From Asaia bogorensis NBRC 16594 (GTDB lineage: Bacteria > Pseudomonadota > Alphaproteobacteria > Acetobacterales > Acetobacteraceae), in assembly GCF_001547995.1 (NCBI RefSeq), contig NZ_AP014690.1, forward strand, positions 3,134,266-3,198,265: a DNA stretch of 64,000 nt, in the 5' to 3' direction. Under the pieces are notes generated by a model. That model saw only the letters and a list, made by a program, of their open reading frames with translations. It ran no database searches and was not told the DNA's origin. Shown here piece by piece: positions 55,836-63,995 of this stretch (its first letter is position 1; every line of letters starts with the position of its first letter). A program made the position numbers and the translations under genes.

Positions 55836-56860
55836 CGCATCACGACCACAACCAGAGTGCCTCCGATGCGCATCAGGTCAGTCGGCGGATTATCAAGCCG
55901 GATACGAACCGGAAAACGCTGTGCGATGCGCACCCAGTTCAGGGTGCGCGGCACCTTGGGCAGACCATTGGCGCTCATCCCCTCATCAGGCACCACACCG
56001 GCATTGAGACTCTCAAGTGTGCCACTGATGGGTGTGCCGGGCTGCGCCATGGCATACACCGTCACCTTCTGGCCCGGCGCCAGCCCGGCGAGCTGCGTCT
56101 CGCGGAAATTCGCGATGGCCCACCATTTCTCGTCATCGACCAGTGTGAAGACTGGCTTGCCTGTCGTGGCGTATTCACCCGCGGCCACATTCAGGTCTGT
56201 CACGATGCCATCACAAGGTGCCCTGACCGTGGTCAGACGCAGGTCACGCTCTGCCTCACGCAAGGCCGCCTGGGCTGCTGCCAGATCGGCACGCAGGGGC
56301 GCCACGCTGCGCACGGCCTGGCGGGCGGCCAGGGCGGATTGCAGGGCGGATTGCAGGCTTGCCTCGGCACTGCGTGTTTCAGCCCGCGCCTGATCCAGCG
56401 CCTCGCGGGTCACGAAACCCTGCTTCTCCAGAGGGGACAGGCGGGCCTGTGTGGCCTGGGCAAGGGTCAGCCGCGCACGCGCACTGGTTACCGAGCTGGC
56501 CTCGGCACCGGCGTGGGATATCTGGGAACTGACCTGACTGGTCTGCACGTCAATCTGGGCCTGCAGACCATCGACCTGCGCCTGCGCTTGCTGCACCCGG
56601 TAGGTATATGGCTCAGGATCAATCACATACAGGATGTCGCCACGCCTGACCTTCTGGTTGTCATGAACGGGCAGGGAAACAATGCGTCCGCTCACTTCAG
56701 GTGCAAGGTGGACGATATTGGCCGCGATATAGGCGTCTTCAGTGCGGGGCCGGCTGTGCAGGCGATCCAGCACCAGAAAGCCCAGAATCACACAGGCCGC
56801 CAGCGACAGGATAAGGAGCGAGATACCGCCGATGCGGGATGGAAGAGAGCGCATGGGCAC
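55832..56860 (-). CDS. HlyD-family membrane fusion protein
   Basis: 342 residues. One N-terminal membrane helix (ISLLILSLAACVILGFLVL), lipoyl half motif SRPRTEDAYIAANIVHLAPEVSGRI, a coiled coil (VQQAQAQVDGLQAQIDVQTSQVSSQ), second lipoyl half (LRLTTVRAPCDGIVTDLNVAAGEYAT), and the C-terminal beta domain. Periplasmic adaptor of the adjacent FUSC pump. AGGCGG precedes the start, three bases after the ytcA-like stop. Confidence 0.92.
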   Translation of the reverse strand: MPMRSLPSRIGGISLLILSLAACVILGFLVLDRLHSRPRTEDAYIAANIVHLAPEVSGRIVSLPVHDNQKVRRGDILYVIDPEPYTYRVQQAQAQVDGLQAQIDVQTSQVSSQISHAGAEASSVTSARARLTLAQATQARLSPLEKQGFVTREALDQARAETRSAEASLQSALQSALAARQAVRSVAPLRADLAAAQAALREAERDLRLTTVRAPCDGIVTDLNVAAGEYATTGKPVFTLVDDEKWWAIANFRETQLAGLAPGQKVTVYAMAQPGTPISGTLESLNAGVVPDEGMSANGLPKVPRTLNWVRIAQRFPVRIRLDNPPTDLMRIGGTLVVVVMR

Positions 56861-56863
56861 CGC

Positions 56864-57157
56864 CTAGTGACCGAAAAACACAAGCCAGACCATGAAGGTG
56901 ATGGCGACCATGAAAGCGAGATAGGTCAGCATCGGGGCAGGCACAGCCTGCTGCAGACCGACAACCCCGATGACAGCGCGCAGCAGAGCGGCTGCTACGG
57001 CACCGATCGTGGCACACAGCATCCAAGACGGGAAAAACGATCCCAGCACATCCTGCAACGGCGCCCGTGTACAGCCACCAAGGCCAAGCGCCATGAAAAA
57101 CGGAAGAGATCGCCACAGGGCCGAACCTGGTCGGCTGGGATATGGGGTGAGGCGCAT
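56864..57157 (-). CDS. YtcA-like small lipoprotein
   Basis: 97 residues from the ATG at 57157. Lipoprotein-like signal ending LGLGGC, then two membrane helices (WMLCATIGAVAAALLRAVIGVVG and LTYLAFMVAITFMVWLVFFG). Such proteins are the usual first gene of FUSC/HlyD efflux operons. In-frame codons continue upstream to 57220 but overlap the operator region and lack conservation. Confidence 0.75.
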   Translation of the reverse strand: MRLTPYPSRPGSALWRSLPFFMALGLGGCTRAPLQDVLGSFFPSWMLCATIGAVAAALLRAVIGVVGLQQAVPAPMLTYLAFMVAITFMVWLVFFGH

Positions 57158-57214
57158 GGTTGGCTCGTCGATCCTGATAATAAGACCTGAACCATGACAC
57201 AGATATGGTTTATA

Positions 57215-57231
57215 TATCAACTATATTGATA
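57215..57231 (-). promoter_or_regulatory. Palindromic operator candidate of the efflux operon
   Basis: TATCAA-CTATA-TTGATA (57215-57231), a perfect 6-bp inverted repeat with five-base spacer in AT-rich DNA, 58 bases upstream of the ytcA-like start. The size and symmetry fit MarR-type operators. Leftward -35-like (TTATCG) and -10-like (TATATA) sequences overlap it. Confidence 0.55.
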
Positions 57232-57327
57232 ACACGATAATCTCATGCCATTGGTTCGCATGAGAAAGCACGCACGTCTGCATTCTTGCCTAGCGCAGCA
57301 TCGTAAGTCGAATTTTGAGGAAGATGA

Positions 57328-57403
57328 TGGTGGAGCCAATCGGAATCGAACCGACGACCTCCTGAATGCCATTCAGGCGCTCTCCCAACTGAGCTATGGC
57401 CCC
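57328..57403 (-). tRNA. tRNA-Ala (GGC anticodon)
   Basis: 76 bases with encoded CCA. Acceptor stem GGGGCCA pairs with TGGCTCC including the G3-U70 pair diagnostic for alanine; anticodon stem CCTGA/TCAGG encloses the loop ATGGCAT with anticodon GGC; TTCGATTC T loop present. Lies between the efflux operon promoter and maf. Confidence 0.97.
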
Positions 57404-57485
57404 GCCGTATCAAAACCGGCCCCTTGGGTCAGGCCAGTGGCGCGGGTATAGCGGGGGGCTCTGCCTCTGGCAACCCCCCCGGACA

Positions 57486-58118
57486 CTATTTTTTCGCGAT
57501 ACCGAAATCGCGCAGTACAGCCAGCAAGGGCAGGAGGGGCAAACCGAGAATGGCGTCGTGATCACCCCTGATCGTACTGAAAAGCTGTACACCCGGCCCC
57601 TCTAGCCGGTACGCACCCACGCAGGACAGAAGTACATCTCCCTCAGCCTCCATATAGGCATCGAGAAAGCCATCGCTGAAATCGCGCATGGTGAGTTCGG
57701 GTGTCGCCAGATGCTCCCAGAGCTTCTCTCCCCCTTTGTACAGCACGACAGCCGTCTGGAGCCGATGCGTACGCCCACGCAGGGTGATGAGCTGTTCCCT
57801 GACCGCCTGCCTGTTTTCCGGCTTGTCGAAACCGACGCCATCGCACTCCAGAATCTGGTCTGCCGCGATCACGAAATCGGCGCTCATAAATTGCGGATTC
57901 GTTGAAAACTCTAGAGCCTTGGCATTTGCGAGCGCCAGTGCGATGGCGTTCTGACCCGCGTTTTCCGCCCGCATCCTGTCACGCAGTACAGACTCATCCA
58001 GCGCCACCGGACAGGACACCACATCGAGACCGGCACCACGCAGCAAACCAAGCCGGGCCGTTGATCCACTGGCCAGTACCAGCCTTGGCGTTCCGGGATT
58101 CGCACGCTTCGACTCCAT
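57486..58118 (-). CDS. Maf-family nucleotide pyrophosphatase
   Basis: 210 residues. House-cleaning pyrophosphatase for modified nucleotides. Signature LVLASGSTARLGLLRGAGL at the N-terminus, catalytic region VIAADQILECDG, LRGRTHRLQTAV, and a C-terminal VGAYRLEGPG...GDHDAILGLPLLPLL. Closest to the YceF-like branch (the DQ after AA). It borders the candidate oriC, a position conserved in Alphaproteobacteria. Confidence 0.92.
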   Translation of the reverse strand: MESKRANPGTPRLVLASGSTARLGLLRGAGLDVVSCPVALDESVLRDRMRAENAGQNAIALALANAKALEFSTNPQFMSADFVIAADQILECDGVGFDKPENRQAVREQLITLRGRTHRLQTAVVLYKGGEKLWEHLATPELTMRDFSDGFLDAYMEAEGDVLLSCVGAYRLEGPGVQLFSTIRGDHDAILGLPLLPLLAVLRDFGIAKK

Positions 58119-58436
58119 CTCGAGTCTCCTTTGAAATCAGGGGTGAATGAGTACCGTCAGTACTGGGGTACATGGGGATTATACGAGCCTGAGAGAGAGG
58201 GCGTACCGAGTACCGTGGATTGTACTTTCTTCGGCAGAACCAGTGGGTTGTACACAGGCCTTCTGTGGGTATTTCGGGATAACCTGCGCAAATGCCTCAA
58301 ACCAAAGGGTTTATCGTTTGTACACAGTGTTGGTAAGTCGGGGTACGTTTTTGGAAAGTTGGGTACCCCGTCATCCACAGGGATCAACCTATCCGACAGG
58401 ATATCTATCTTTTTTCTTTTATGGTTATTGGTCGGT
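58119..58436. other. Candidate chromosomal replication origin (oriC)
   Basis: Non-coding region between divergent maf and hemE, the classical alphaproteobacterial oriC place. It contains DnaA-box-like 9-mers: TTGTACACA at 58248-58256 and 58318-58326 and TCATCCACA at 58371-58379 (each 8 of 9), plus minus-strand 7-of-9 sites at 58264-58272 and 58274-58282. Ten GTAC tetramers occur in 58151-58366. An AT-rich, pyrimidine-tract stretch (about 58399-58431) next to hemE could be the unwinding element. Two GANTC sites flank it (58111-58115, 58122-58126). A rightward frame runs through, but its residues look non-coding. Confidence 0.75.
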
Positions 58437-59492
58437 ATGGATAGCGAAAATTCACCCCAGTCAGCGCCTGCAAAACCGCTCCTGCGTGTCCTCCACGGTG
58501 AGGCCGTGTGGCCGCCTCCGGTATGGCTCATGCGTCAGGCCGGACGCTATCTGCCCGAATTCCGCGCCGAACGCGCCAAGGCAGACTTCCTGACGCGCTG
58601 TACCACCCCGGACATCGCAGCCGAACTGACTCTTCAGCCAATCCGGCGCTTTGCCATGGATGGCGCCATCCTGTTTTCCGATATCCTCGTCCTGCCCTGG
58701 GCCATGGGTCAGGATCTCAAATTCATCGAAGGGCGCGGCCCTGTCATGGAGCCGATCCGCAACAGGGCTGCGCTTGAGGCCCTGTCTCCTGCCCGCGTAG
58801 CCGAAACCGTGGCGCCAATCCAGGAAACATTGCGGATTCTGGCTCGCGAACTGCCTCAGTCCACCACGCTTCTGGGCTTTGCCGGCAGCCCCTTCACCGT
58901 ATCCTGCTACATGGTCGATGGCGGCAGCTCGCGGGAGTTCGGTGTCACCCGTGCCATGGCGTTGCAGGACCCGGAGCTCTATGGCGATCTCATCGCCCTG
59001 CTGACCCGAACAACGACCGACATGCTGATCGGCCAGATCGATGCCGGTGCCGAGGCTGTCATGCTGTTCGACAGCTGGGCCGGTCTGCTGCCTCCTTCCC
59101 AGTTCCGCCAGCATGTGATCGCCCCGACACGCGCCATCGTGCAGGGCATCCGCGCTGCCCGGCCCGGTGTGAAGATCATCGGGTTTCCCCGTCTCGCCGG
59201 GTTGATGGCCCTCGAATATGCCCGTGAGACCGGTGTCGATGCGCTGGCCTGTGACACGTCGGTCGATCTGGCGCAGATGGCGACGCTCTGCCCTGACACG
59301 CTGGCCCTTCAGGGGAATCTTGACCCGATCATTTTGCGCAATGGCGGAAAGGGTCTGATTGACGAGGCACGCACCATCCGCGATGCCCTCAAGGGGCGGC
59401 CGCATGTGTTCAATCTCGGTCACGGTGTCATGCCCGATACCCCACCTGAGCATGTTGGTGCGCTGGTCGATGCCGTGCGCGATATCGGCTGA
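58437..59492 (+). CDS. hemE: Uroporphyrinogen decarboxylase
   Basis: Haem pathway enzyme making coproporphyrinogen III. Signature WLMRQAGRYLPEFR near the N-terminus, then DAAILFSDILVLP-type segment (AILFSDILVLPWAMGQDL), FAGSPFTVSCYMV, and LFDSWAGLL, and the C-terminal LQGNLDP...FNLGHGVMPDTPPEHV. 351 residues from the ATG at 58437, which has no clear ribosome site; the frame is open upstream through the origin region, but without family match. Confidence 0.95.
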   Translation: MDSENSPQSAPAKPLLRVLHGEAVWPPPVWLMRQAGRYLPEFRAERAKADFLTRCTTPDIAAELTLQPIRRFAMDGAILFSDILVLPWAMGQDLKFIEGRGPVMEPIRNRAALEALSPARVAETVAPIQETLRILARELPQSTTLLGFAGSPFTVSCYMVDGGSSREFGVTRAMALQDPELYGDLIALLTRTTTDMLIGQIDAGAEAVMLFDSWAGLLPPSQFRQHVIAPTRAIVQGIRAARPGVKIIGFPRLAGLMALEYARETGVDALACDTSVDLAQMATLCPDTLALQGNLDPIILRNGGKGLIDEARTIRDALKGRPHVFNLGHGVMPDTPPEHVGALVDAVRDIG

Positions 59493-59500
59493 CGCTCATC

Positions 59501-60208
59501 ATGTCCGATACGCGCCCTTCAGCCCTTTGTGCCTCCGGTCAGCTTCGTCTCGTGATCTTCGATTGTGATGGCGTGCTGATCGACAGTGAGGGGCCTTCCT
59601 GCCGTCTGGTAGCCAGTGCTGCCCGCGATCATGGCATTGCCCTGAGCGATGATGAGGCCCTGCACCGCTTTGCAGGCAAGGCACTGGGCCAGGTCAAGCG
59701 CGAACTTGAAGCCGAGACCGGCCTCGATCTGGGTGATGACTACGTCGCCATCATGCAGAACCGACTGGTCGATCTGATGCGCGATGAAGCGGCGCCGATC
59801 GAGGGCGCTGCTGCCATGCTGTCAGCCGTGCAGGCGCTCGGTCTGCCTTTTCGCGTTGGCTCGAATTCCTCATGGCCCGAGATGGAGGTCAAATTCGCCC
59901 GTGTCGGATTTGAGGCTTTCTTTCCGAAAGAGAGGGTCCATTCGGCTCGCGATATGATGCGGCCCAAGCCAGACCCCTATGTGTTCCTCCATGCCGCAGA
60001 GCAGGAAGGCGTTGCACCCTGTGTCTGCGTGGTGATCGAGGATTCCGATACCGGCGTGCAGGCGGCGCATGATGCCGGTATGGCCTGCATCCTGCTGCGT
60101 GCCGAAGGGCCATCGCCCGCACTCGACTGGCCAGGGTTACGCCGTATCGCCCATCTTGATGAACTTGCCCCCATGCTGGCCAGCATTATGGAAGAGCAAA
60201 ACCGATGA
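59501..60208 (+). CDS. HAD-family hydrolase (subfamily IA)
   Basis: 235 residues. HAD motif I FDCDGVLIDSE (about residues 20-30), motif II VGSNSSW, Lys in MRPKPDPYVFL and motif IV VIEDSDTGVQAA; helical C1 cap between. Probably a sugar- or organic-phosphate phosphatase; substrate unknown. Eight bases after hemE and overlapping hemJ by four bases, so it belongs to a haem-linked transcription unit; a phosphoglycolate phosphatase-like role is possible. Confidence 0.9.
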   Translation: MSDTRPSALCASGQLRLVIFDCDGVLIDSEGPSCRLVASAARDHGIALSDDEALHRFAGKALGQVKRELEAETGLDLGDDYVAIMQNRLVDLMRDEAAPIEGAAAMLSAVQALGLPFRVGSNSSWPEMEVKFARVGFEAFFPKERVHSARDMMRPKPDPYVFLHAAEQEGVAPCVCVVIEDSDTGVQAAHDAGMACILLRAEGPSPALDWPGLRRIAHLDELAPMLASIMEEQNR

Positions 60209-60657
60209 GCGCCCTCCTCCCCTGGTTTCCTTGGCTCAAGGTGCTGCATATCCTCGCCTTCACCTCATGGATGGCCGGTAATTTCTATCTGCCACGGCTT
60301 TTCGTCTATCATTCACAGGTTCAGCCCGGCACGCCTGAAAGCGAACGCTTCCAGATCATGGAGCGCCGTCTGCTCCGTGCCATCATGACACCGGCCATGA
60401 TTGCCACCCTGATCTCTGGCGGCCTCCTCGCCTCGCTTCCCGGCGTGATCGACTGGTCCGCCCCATGGTGGTGGATCAAGCTGGTCACGGTTCTGCTGCT
60501 TTGCGGTTTCCACGGCTTCTGTGCCCGGTGGCGCCGCGAGTTTTCCCATGACCTGCGGCTTCATCCCGAGCGCTATTACCGTATTGCCAATGAGGTGCCG
60601 ACACTGCTGATGATCGTTATCGTCATCATGATCGTGGCCCGGCCTTTCTCGGGATAA
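60205..60657 (+). CDS. hemJ: Protoporphyrinogen IX oxidase HemJ
   Basis: 150-residue four-helix membrane protein oxidising protoporphyrinogen IX in haem synthesis. Family signature LKVLHILAFTSWMAGNFYLPRLFVYH, then MERRLLRAIMTPAM, and WWWIKLVTVLLLCGFHG with the conserved His residues. Operon with hemE and the HAD hydrolase (ATGA overlap). Confidence 0.93.
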   Translation: MSALLPWFPWLKVLHILAFTSWMAGNFYLPRLFVYHSQVQPGTPESERFQIMERRLLRAIMTPAMIATLISGGLLASLPGVIDWSAPWWWIKLVTVLLLCGFHGFCARWRREFSHDLRLHPERYYRIANEVPTLLMIVIVIMIVARPFSG

Positions 60658-60664
60658 AAGGCAA

Positions 60665-60755
60665 GGCCCTGCACTCGCGGAGGGGATAGCTCCGTTGAGT
60701 CCATCAGGGTCCAAAAGGACGACTTTCCCCTGGTGGGGTATAGAGCCGCCCCCCG
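60665..60755. repeat. Multi-hairpin intergenic repeat, copy D (diverged)
   Basis: Between convergent hemJ and pqqE. Shares GCCCTGCACYCGCGGAGGG (60666-60684) and AAGGACGACT...TGGGGTATRG with copy A (1450-1468 and 1513-1541) in the same order and spacing, but the hairpin arms are partly mismatched. Confidence 0.6.
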
Positions 60756-60761
60756 CGTATC

Positions 60762-61844
60762 TTACGCCTTGGAAAATCGCCGATAGGTGAAATCACCGTC
60801 ATGCCCGGCCCTTGACGCTTCCATGACCAGCGCATGACGGTCCGAGCGGGCACAGACAGGGTCGGTGGCTGCCGCATCGCCTGTCAGGGCGAGGGCCTGA
60901 CAACGGCAACCGCCCCAGTCGACTTCCTTCAGGCTGCAACCACGGCAGGGTTCGGGCATCCAGTCCGTGCCGCGAAACAGGTTGAACAGGGGGGAGTCCT
61001 GCCAGATCGCGCCCAGAGAGTCGGTTGTGACGCTGGGGAAAGTGATATTTGGAATGGTCTCGGCGGCATGGCAGGGCAGCACCTTGCCGGAGGGGGTGAT
61101 GTTGACGAAGCGCTGGCCCCACCCCCCCATGCAGGGCTTGGGTTGGTCAGCGTGATAATCCGGGGTGACATAATCGATGGCGAGGCTGTTGCCAAAGCGG
61201 GCACGGGCTTTCACCACCGCTTCCGTCGAGGCTTCGAGCTGCGCGGCCGAGGGCATGAGCAGATCGCGGTTCTTCAGGCCCCAGCCATAATACTGGGTAT
61301 GAGCAATCTCCACGCGTCCGGCACCGAGTTCATGGGCAAGATCGAGCATGGCAGGCACACGCGCTACATTCTCGCGATGCACGACGAAATTGAGCGTGAG
61401 GGGAATACCGCGTGCCTTGATCAGGCGGGCGGCTTCGAGCTTCTTGGCCTGCGCACCACGTAGGCCGCCGATACGCTCTGCGCCCGCTTCCCCGACATCC
61501 TGAAAGGAGAGCTGGACATGATCGAGGCCAGCCTCATCAAGGGCGGAGAGGGTCGCCTCGTTGATGAGCACGCCTGAGGTGATGAGATTGGTATAGAGAT
61601 TGAGCGCACTGGCGTGACGCACCAGTTCGGGCAGGTCATGCCGCGCCATGGGTTCACCGCCTGAGAAGTGAACCTGCAACACCCCAAGTGCTGCAGCCTC
61701 GTCCAGCACACGCAACCAGTCGGCCGTGGTCATTTCAGACGCACGTCGCTCCAGATCGATCGGATTGGAGCAATAGGGGCAGGCGAGCGGGCAGCGATGG
61801 GTCAGCTCGGCCAGCAGGCTCATGGGAGGCGGGGTAAAGCTCAT
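60762..61844 (-). CDS. pqqE: PQQ biosynthesis radical SAM enzyme PqqE
   Basis: Forms the Glu-Tyr carbon-carbon crosslink in the PqqA peptide. Radical-SAM cluster motif CPLACPYC near residue 18, [14 protein letters not shown], and the C-terminal SPASM cysteines ([36 protein letters not shown]). 360 residues. Last gene of pqqABCDE; its ATG overlaps the pqqD stop by four bases. Confidence 0.97.
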   Translation of the reverse strand: MSFTPPPMSLLAELTHRCPLACPYCSNPIDLERRASEMTTADWLRVLDEAAALGVLQVHFSGGEPMARHDLPELVRHASALNLYTNLITSGVLINEATLSALDEAGLDHVQLSFQDVGEAGAERIGGLRGAQAKKLEAARLIKARGIPLTLNFVVHRENVARVPAMLDLAHELGAGRVEIAHTQYYGWGLKNRDLLMPSAAQLEASTEAVVKARARFGNSLAIDYVTPDYHADQPKPCMGGWGQRFVNITPSGKVLPCHAAETIPNITFPSVTTDSLGAIWQDSPLFNLFRGTDWMPEPCRGCSLKEVDWGGCRCQALALTGDAAATDPVCARSDRHALVMEASRAGHDGDFTYRRFSKA

Positions 61845-62149
61845 GACGCGGGAGTTTGCCCGTTTTGAGGGCTTTGTTCGACCAGAACTTTCTGATCCAT
61901 CAGCGAAGCAAGCAGGACCTGCACATCGGTCGCGATGATTTCGCGGGGGGCATGATAGGTTGCAGCGAGGTCGTCGATGATGGCGCTCAAGGGGCGGGCG
62001 CCATCGACAAGGCGCAGGATGGCAGCGGCAATGGGATCGGCAATAAAGGCCTTTTCAGGAGCCTGAACGAGCCAGACATCGCGTACGCGGTCATGCTGAA
62101 GGCGATGACCGCGGGTAAATTTCAGAATGCTGTCTTCCGAAACGCTCAC
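61841..62149 (-). CDS. pqqD: PQQ biosynthesis chaperone PqqD
   Basis: Winged-helix peptide chaperone that presents PqqA to PqqE. 102 residues from GTG 62149, which overlaps the pqqC stop (GTGA) and has GGAGG upstream; segments [45 protein letters not shown] and [12 protein letters not shown] match the family. An earlier in-frame start would run into pqqC and is not family-like. Confidence 0.95.
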   Translation of the reverse strand: MSVSEDSILKFTRGHRLQHDRVRDVWLVQAPEKAFIADPIAAAILRLVDGARPLSAIIDDLAATYHAPREIIATDVQVLLASLMDQKVLVEQSPQNGQTPAS

Positions 62150-62892
62150 GCGCTGAAAGCCTCCGGGGTATGGGCACCGGCAAAGGCGCCGGGGGCGGGA
62201 TGGCCTTCCATATACACATGCTGCAGCGCATCGAGCATGGTCCAGAGCACGTTGCATTTGAAGATCAGCGCGTCGATGACCTCTTTCTGCTGCTTGGCAG
62301 TGCGGGCGTGTTCCTTCACATAGGCCAGCGCAAAATCGGAATCACGTGGCGCCTGGGTGAGGCGTGGGGCGAAATAGGCCAGTGTCTCTTCCGAGATGAA
62401 ATCGTAGTGGCGCAGCATGCCGGAGACGCGCTCACTGATGATGGTGGGCGAGAAAAGCTCGGTGAGCGATGACGCAATGGCAGCCAGAACGGAGCGGTCG
62501 CGCACATAATGCACATAGGCTTCCACGGCGAAGCCGGTCGCGGGCAGCATGCCTTGCAGGCTCTCGACATAGTCACGTGACAGACCGAGCCCGTCTGTCA
62601 GTTTCAGCCAGCGCGCAATGCCGCCTGTGCCGGGTTCGTTACCGTCATGGTCCTCAAGACGGCGTCGCCATTCGCGGCGCAGCTCGGCTGTAGGAAGGCG
62701 GGCGAGCAGGGTGGCGTCCTTCACCGGAATGGACGCCTGATAATAGTAGCGGTTGAGGGCCCAGGCCTGAACCTGTGTGCGGTTCAGCTTGCCGTCATGC
62801 AGGGCACGATGGAAGGCATGACGGTTGTGATAGCGCTCGGCACCGATTTCACGCAGGCGGGCTTCGAGGGCATCGGGGGATAGAACCGTCAT
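62146..62892 (-). CDS. pqqC: Pyrroloquinoline-quinone synthase PqqC
   Basis: Cofactorless oxidase that carries out the final ring closure and eight-electron oxidation. 248 residues, helical bundle; typical segments ERYHNRHAFHRALHDGKL, ALNRYYYQASIPVKDA, REWRRRLEDHDG and HYDFISEETLAYFAPRLTQAPRDSDFALAYVKEHA. Overlaps pqqB by ATGA. Confidence 0.97.
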   Translation of the reverse strand: MTVLSPDALEARLREIGAERYHNRHAFHRALHDGKLNRTQVQAWALNRYYYQASIPVKDATLLARLPTAELRREWRRRLEDHDGNEPGTGGIARWLKLTDGLGLSRDYVESLQGMLPATGFAVEAYVHYVRDRSVLAAIASSLTELFSPTIISERVSGMLRHYDFISEETLAYFAPRLTQAPRDSDFALAYVKEHARTAKQQKEVIDALIFKCNVLWTMLDALQHVYMEGHPAPGAFAGAHTPEAFSA

Positions 62893-63800
62893 GATCTTTC
62901 TCCAAGGGTCAGGCGCAGGCCATCTTCACCGATGATCCAGCCTGCTTCTTCCGCCATCCGGCGTTCCGGCGAGTCCGGTACGAGGACGGGGTTCGAGTTG
63001 TTGATGTGAATGAAGACGCGATGGGAGGGCGCATCATGCAAGGTCTCGATGATGCCTTGCGGGCCGGACATCGAGATATGTCCCATGCGCAGACCGGTTT
63101 TCGGGCTGAGCCCGGCACGGATCATCTCGTCATCACGCCAGAGTGTTCCTTCCATGAACAGCGCATCGGCCGCGCGAATGCGTGTGCGTACGGAAGGGGT
63201 GAGATCGGCACAAGCTGGCAGGAAGACCATCGTGTGCTTTCCGTCGGTAATTTCGAGCCCGATTGTCTCGCCCTTCTGGCTTGGCAGATGCTCGGCATAA
63301 AGCGGTGCCTTGCCAGGCACATCAAAGGCGGTGAGCGTCAGGCCTGAAGCTGTACCGTCCTTGTTGGGCAGGGTGAGGGGTGTTTCGTCATCGAGCGGCA
63401 GGCGTGGCACAATCTCACGGTTTACGGCCTCGAAAATCGGATTGGCATCCAGCTGGGCCAGCGTGGCGGACGTGCCATAAAGCCGGAAGGGCTCGCGCTC
63501 GCGCAAAGTCAGCAACCCGGTGATGGAATCGATTTCGCCATTGGTCAGAATAACGCCCTGTATCGGCGTGGAACGCAGCGCGTCCTGCGCATGTAGTTCC
63601 GGCGTTGCCAAAATCTGGGCTCTGAGATCAGGCGAGGCATTGAGCAAAAACCAGTGCTTGCCATCGCCGCTGACGGCGAGGGAGGCCTGGCTGCGAGAAG
63701 GAATTCGGCCCTCTCTTGCGGCACGGCAAGCCGGGGCGTTCGAATTCCATTGCGGAAACCCACCACCGGCACCGCTGCCAAGAACGATAATATCGAGCAT
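62889..63800 (-). CDS. pqqB: PQQ biosynthesis protein PqqB
   Basis: Metallo-beta-lactamase-fold hydroxylase acting on the crosslinked tyrosine. 303 residues beginning with IIVLGSGAGGGFPQWNSNAPACRAAREG; further segments SPDLRAQILATPELH, GVILTNGEIDSITGLLTLRE and the C-terminal VFIHINNSNPVL. Cys and His of the N-terminal segment are retained. It follows pqqA after an intervening hairpin. Confidence 0.97.
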   Translation of the reverse strand: MLDIIVLGSGAGGGFPQWNSNAPACRAAREGRIPSRSQASLAVSGDGKHWFLLNASPDLRAQILATPELHAQDALRSTPIQGVILTNGEIDSITGLLTLREREPFRLYGTSATLAQLDANPIFEAVNREIVPRLPLDDETPLTLPNKDGTASGLTLTAFDVPGKAPLYAEHLPSQKGETIGLEITDGKHTMVFLPACADLTPSVRTRIRAADALFMEGTLWRDDEMIRAGLSPKTGLRMGHISMSGPQGIIETLHDAPSHRVFIHINNSNPVLVPDSPERRMAEEAGWIIGEDGLRLTLGERS

Positions 63801-63861
63801 GGTCAGGGTCGGTCTGTTCGTGATCGGCTGGCAGAGGGCCGTTCAGCCCGGCCAGAAACGA

Positions 63862-63890
63862 CAACAGCCGCACATGGGGTGCGGCTGTTG
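63862..63890 (-). terminator. Attenuating hairpin between pqqA and pqqB
   Basis: Perfect 12-bp stem CAACAGCCGCAC/GTGCGGCTGTTG (63862-63873 and 63879-63890), five-base loop, 24 bases after the pqqA stop. No T run follows in the direction of transcription, so it more likely stabilises the pqqA message or only partly terminates, giving excess PqqA. Confidence 0.75.
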
Positions 63891-63914
63891 AAGGTAAACG
63901 GTCCTGCGAAGAAC

Positions 63915-63995
63915 TTACTTCTTCTGGCCGCAGACATAGGAGTTGATTTCGGCGCCGAGCGGAATTTCGGTAACCTTCGGGGTGTTCCAGGCCAT
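63915..63995 (-). CDS. pqqA: Coenzyme PQQ precursor peptide PqqA
   Basis: 26-residue precursor: begins MAWNTPKVTEIPLG and carries the Glu16-x3-Tyr20 pair (EINSY) that is crosslinked and excised to form PQQ. It ends CGQKK. Although tiny, motif and place upstream of pqqB make it certain. Its promoter lies beyond the window edge. Confidence 0.96.
   Translation of the reverse strand: MAWNTPKVTEIPLGAEINSYVCGQKK

Noticed and set aside
55772..57190. 472-codon plus-strand frame across the hlyD/ytcA region
   Set aside because: It lies opposite clear hlyD and ytcA-like genes, has Gln/His/Arg-rich non-protein-like sequence, and runs toward the operator.
58131..58436. N-terminal extension of HemE through the origin region
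   Set aside because: The 102 extra codons have no HemE-like sequence, no ribosome site, and contain the DnaA-box-like and AT-rich elements.
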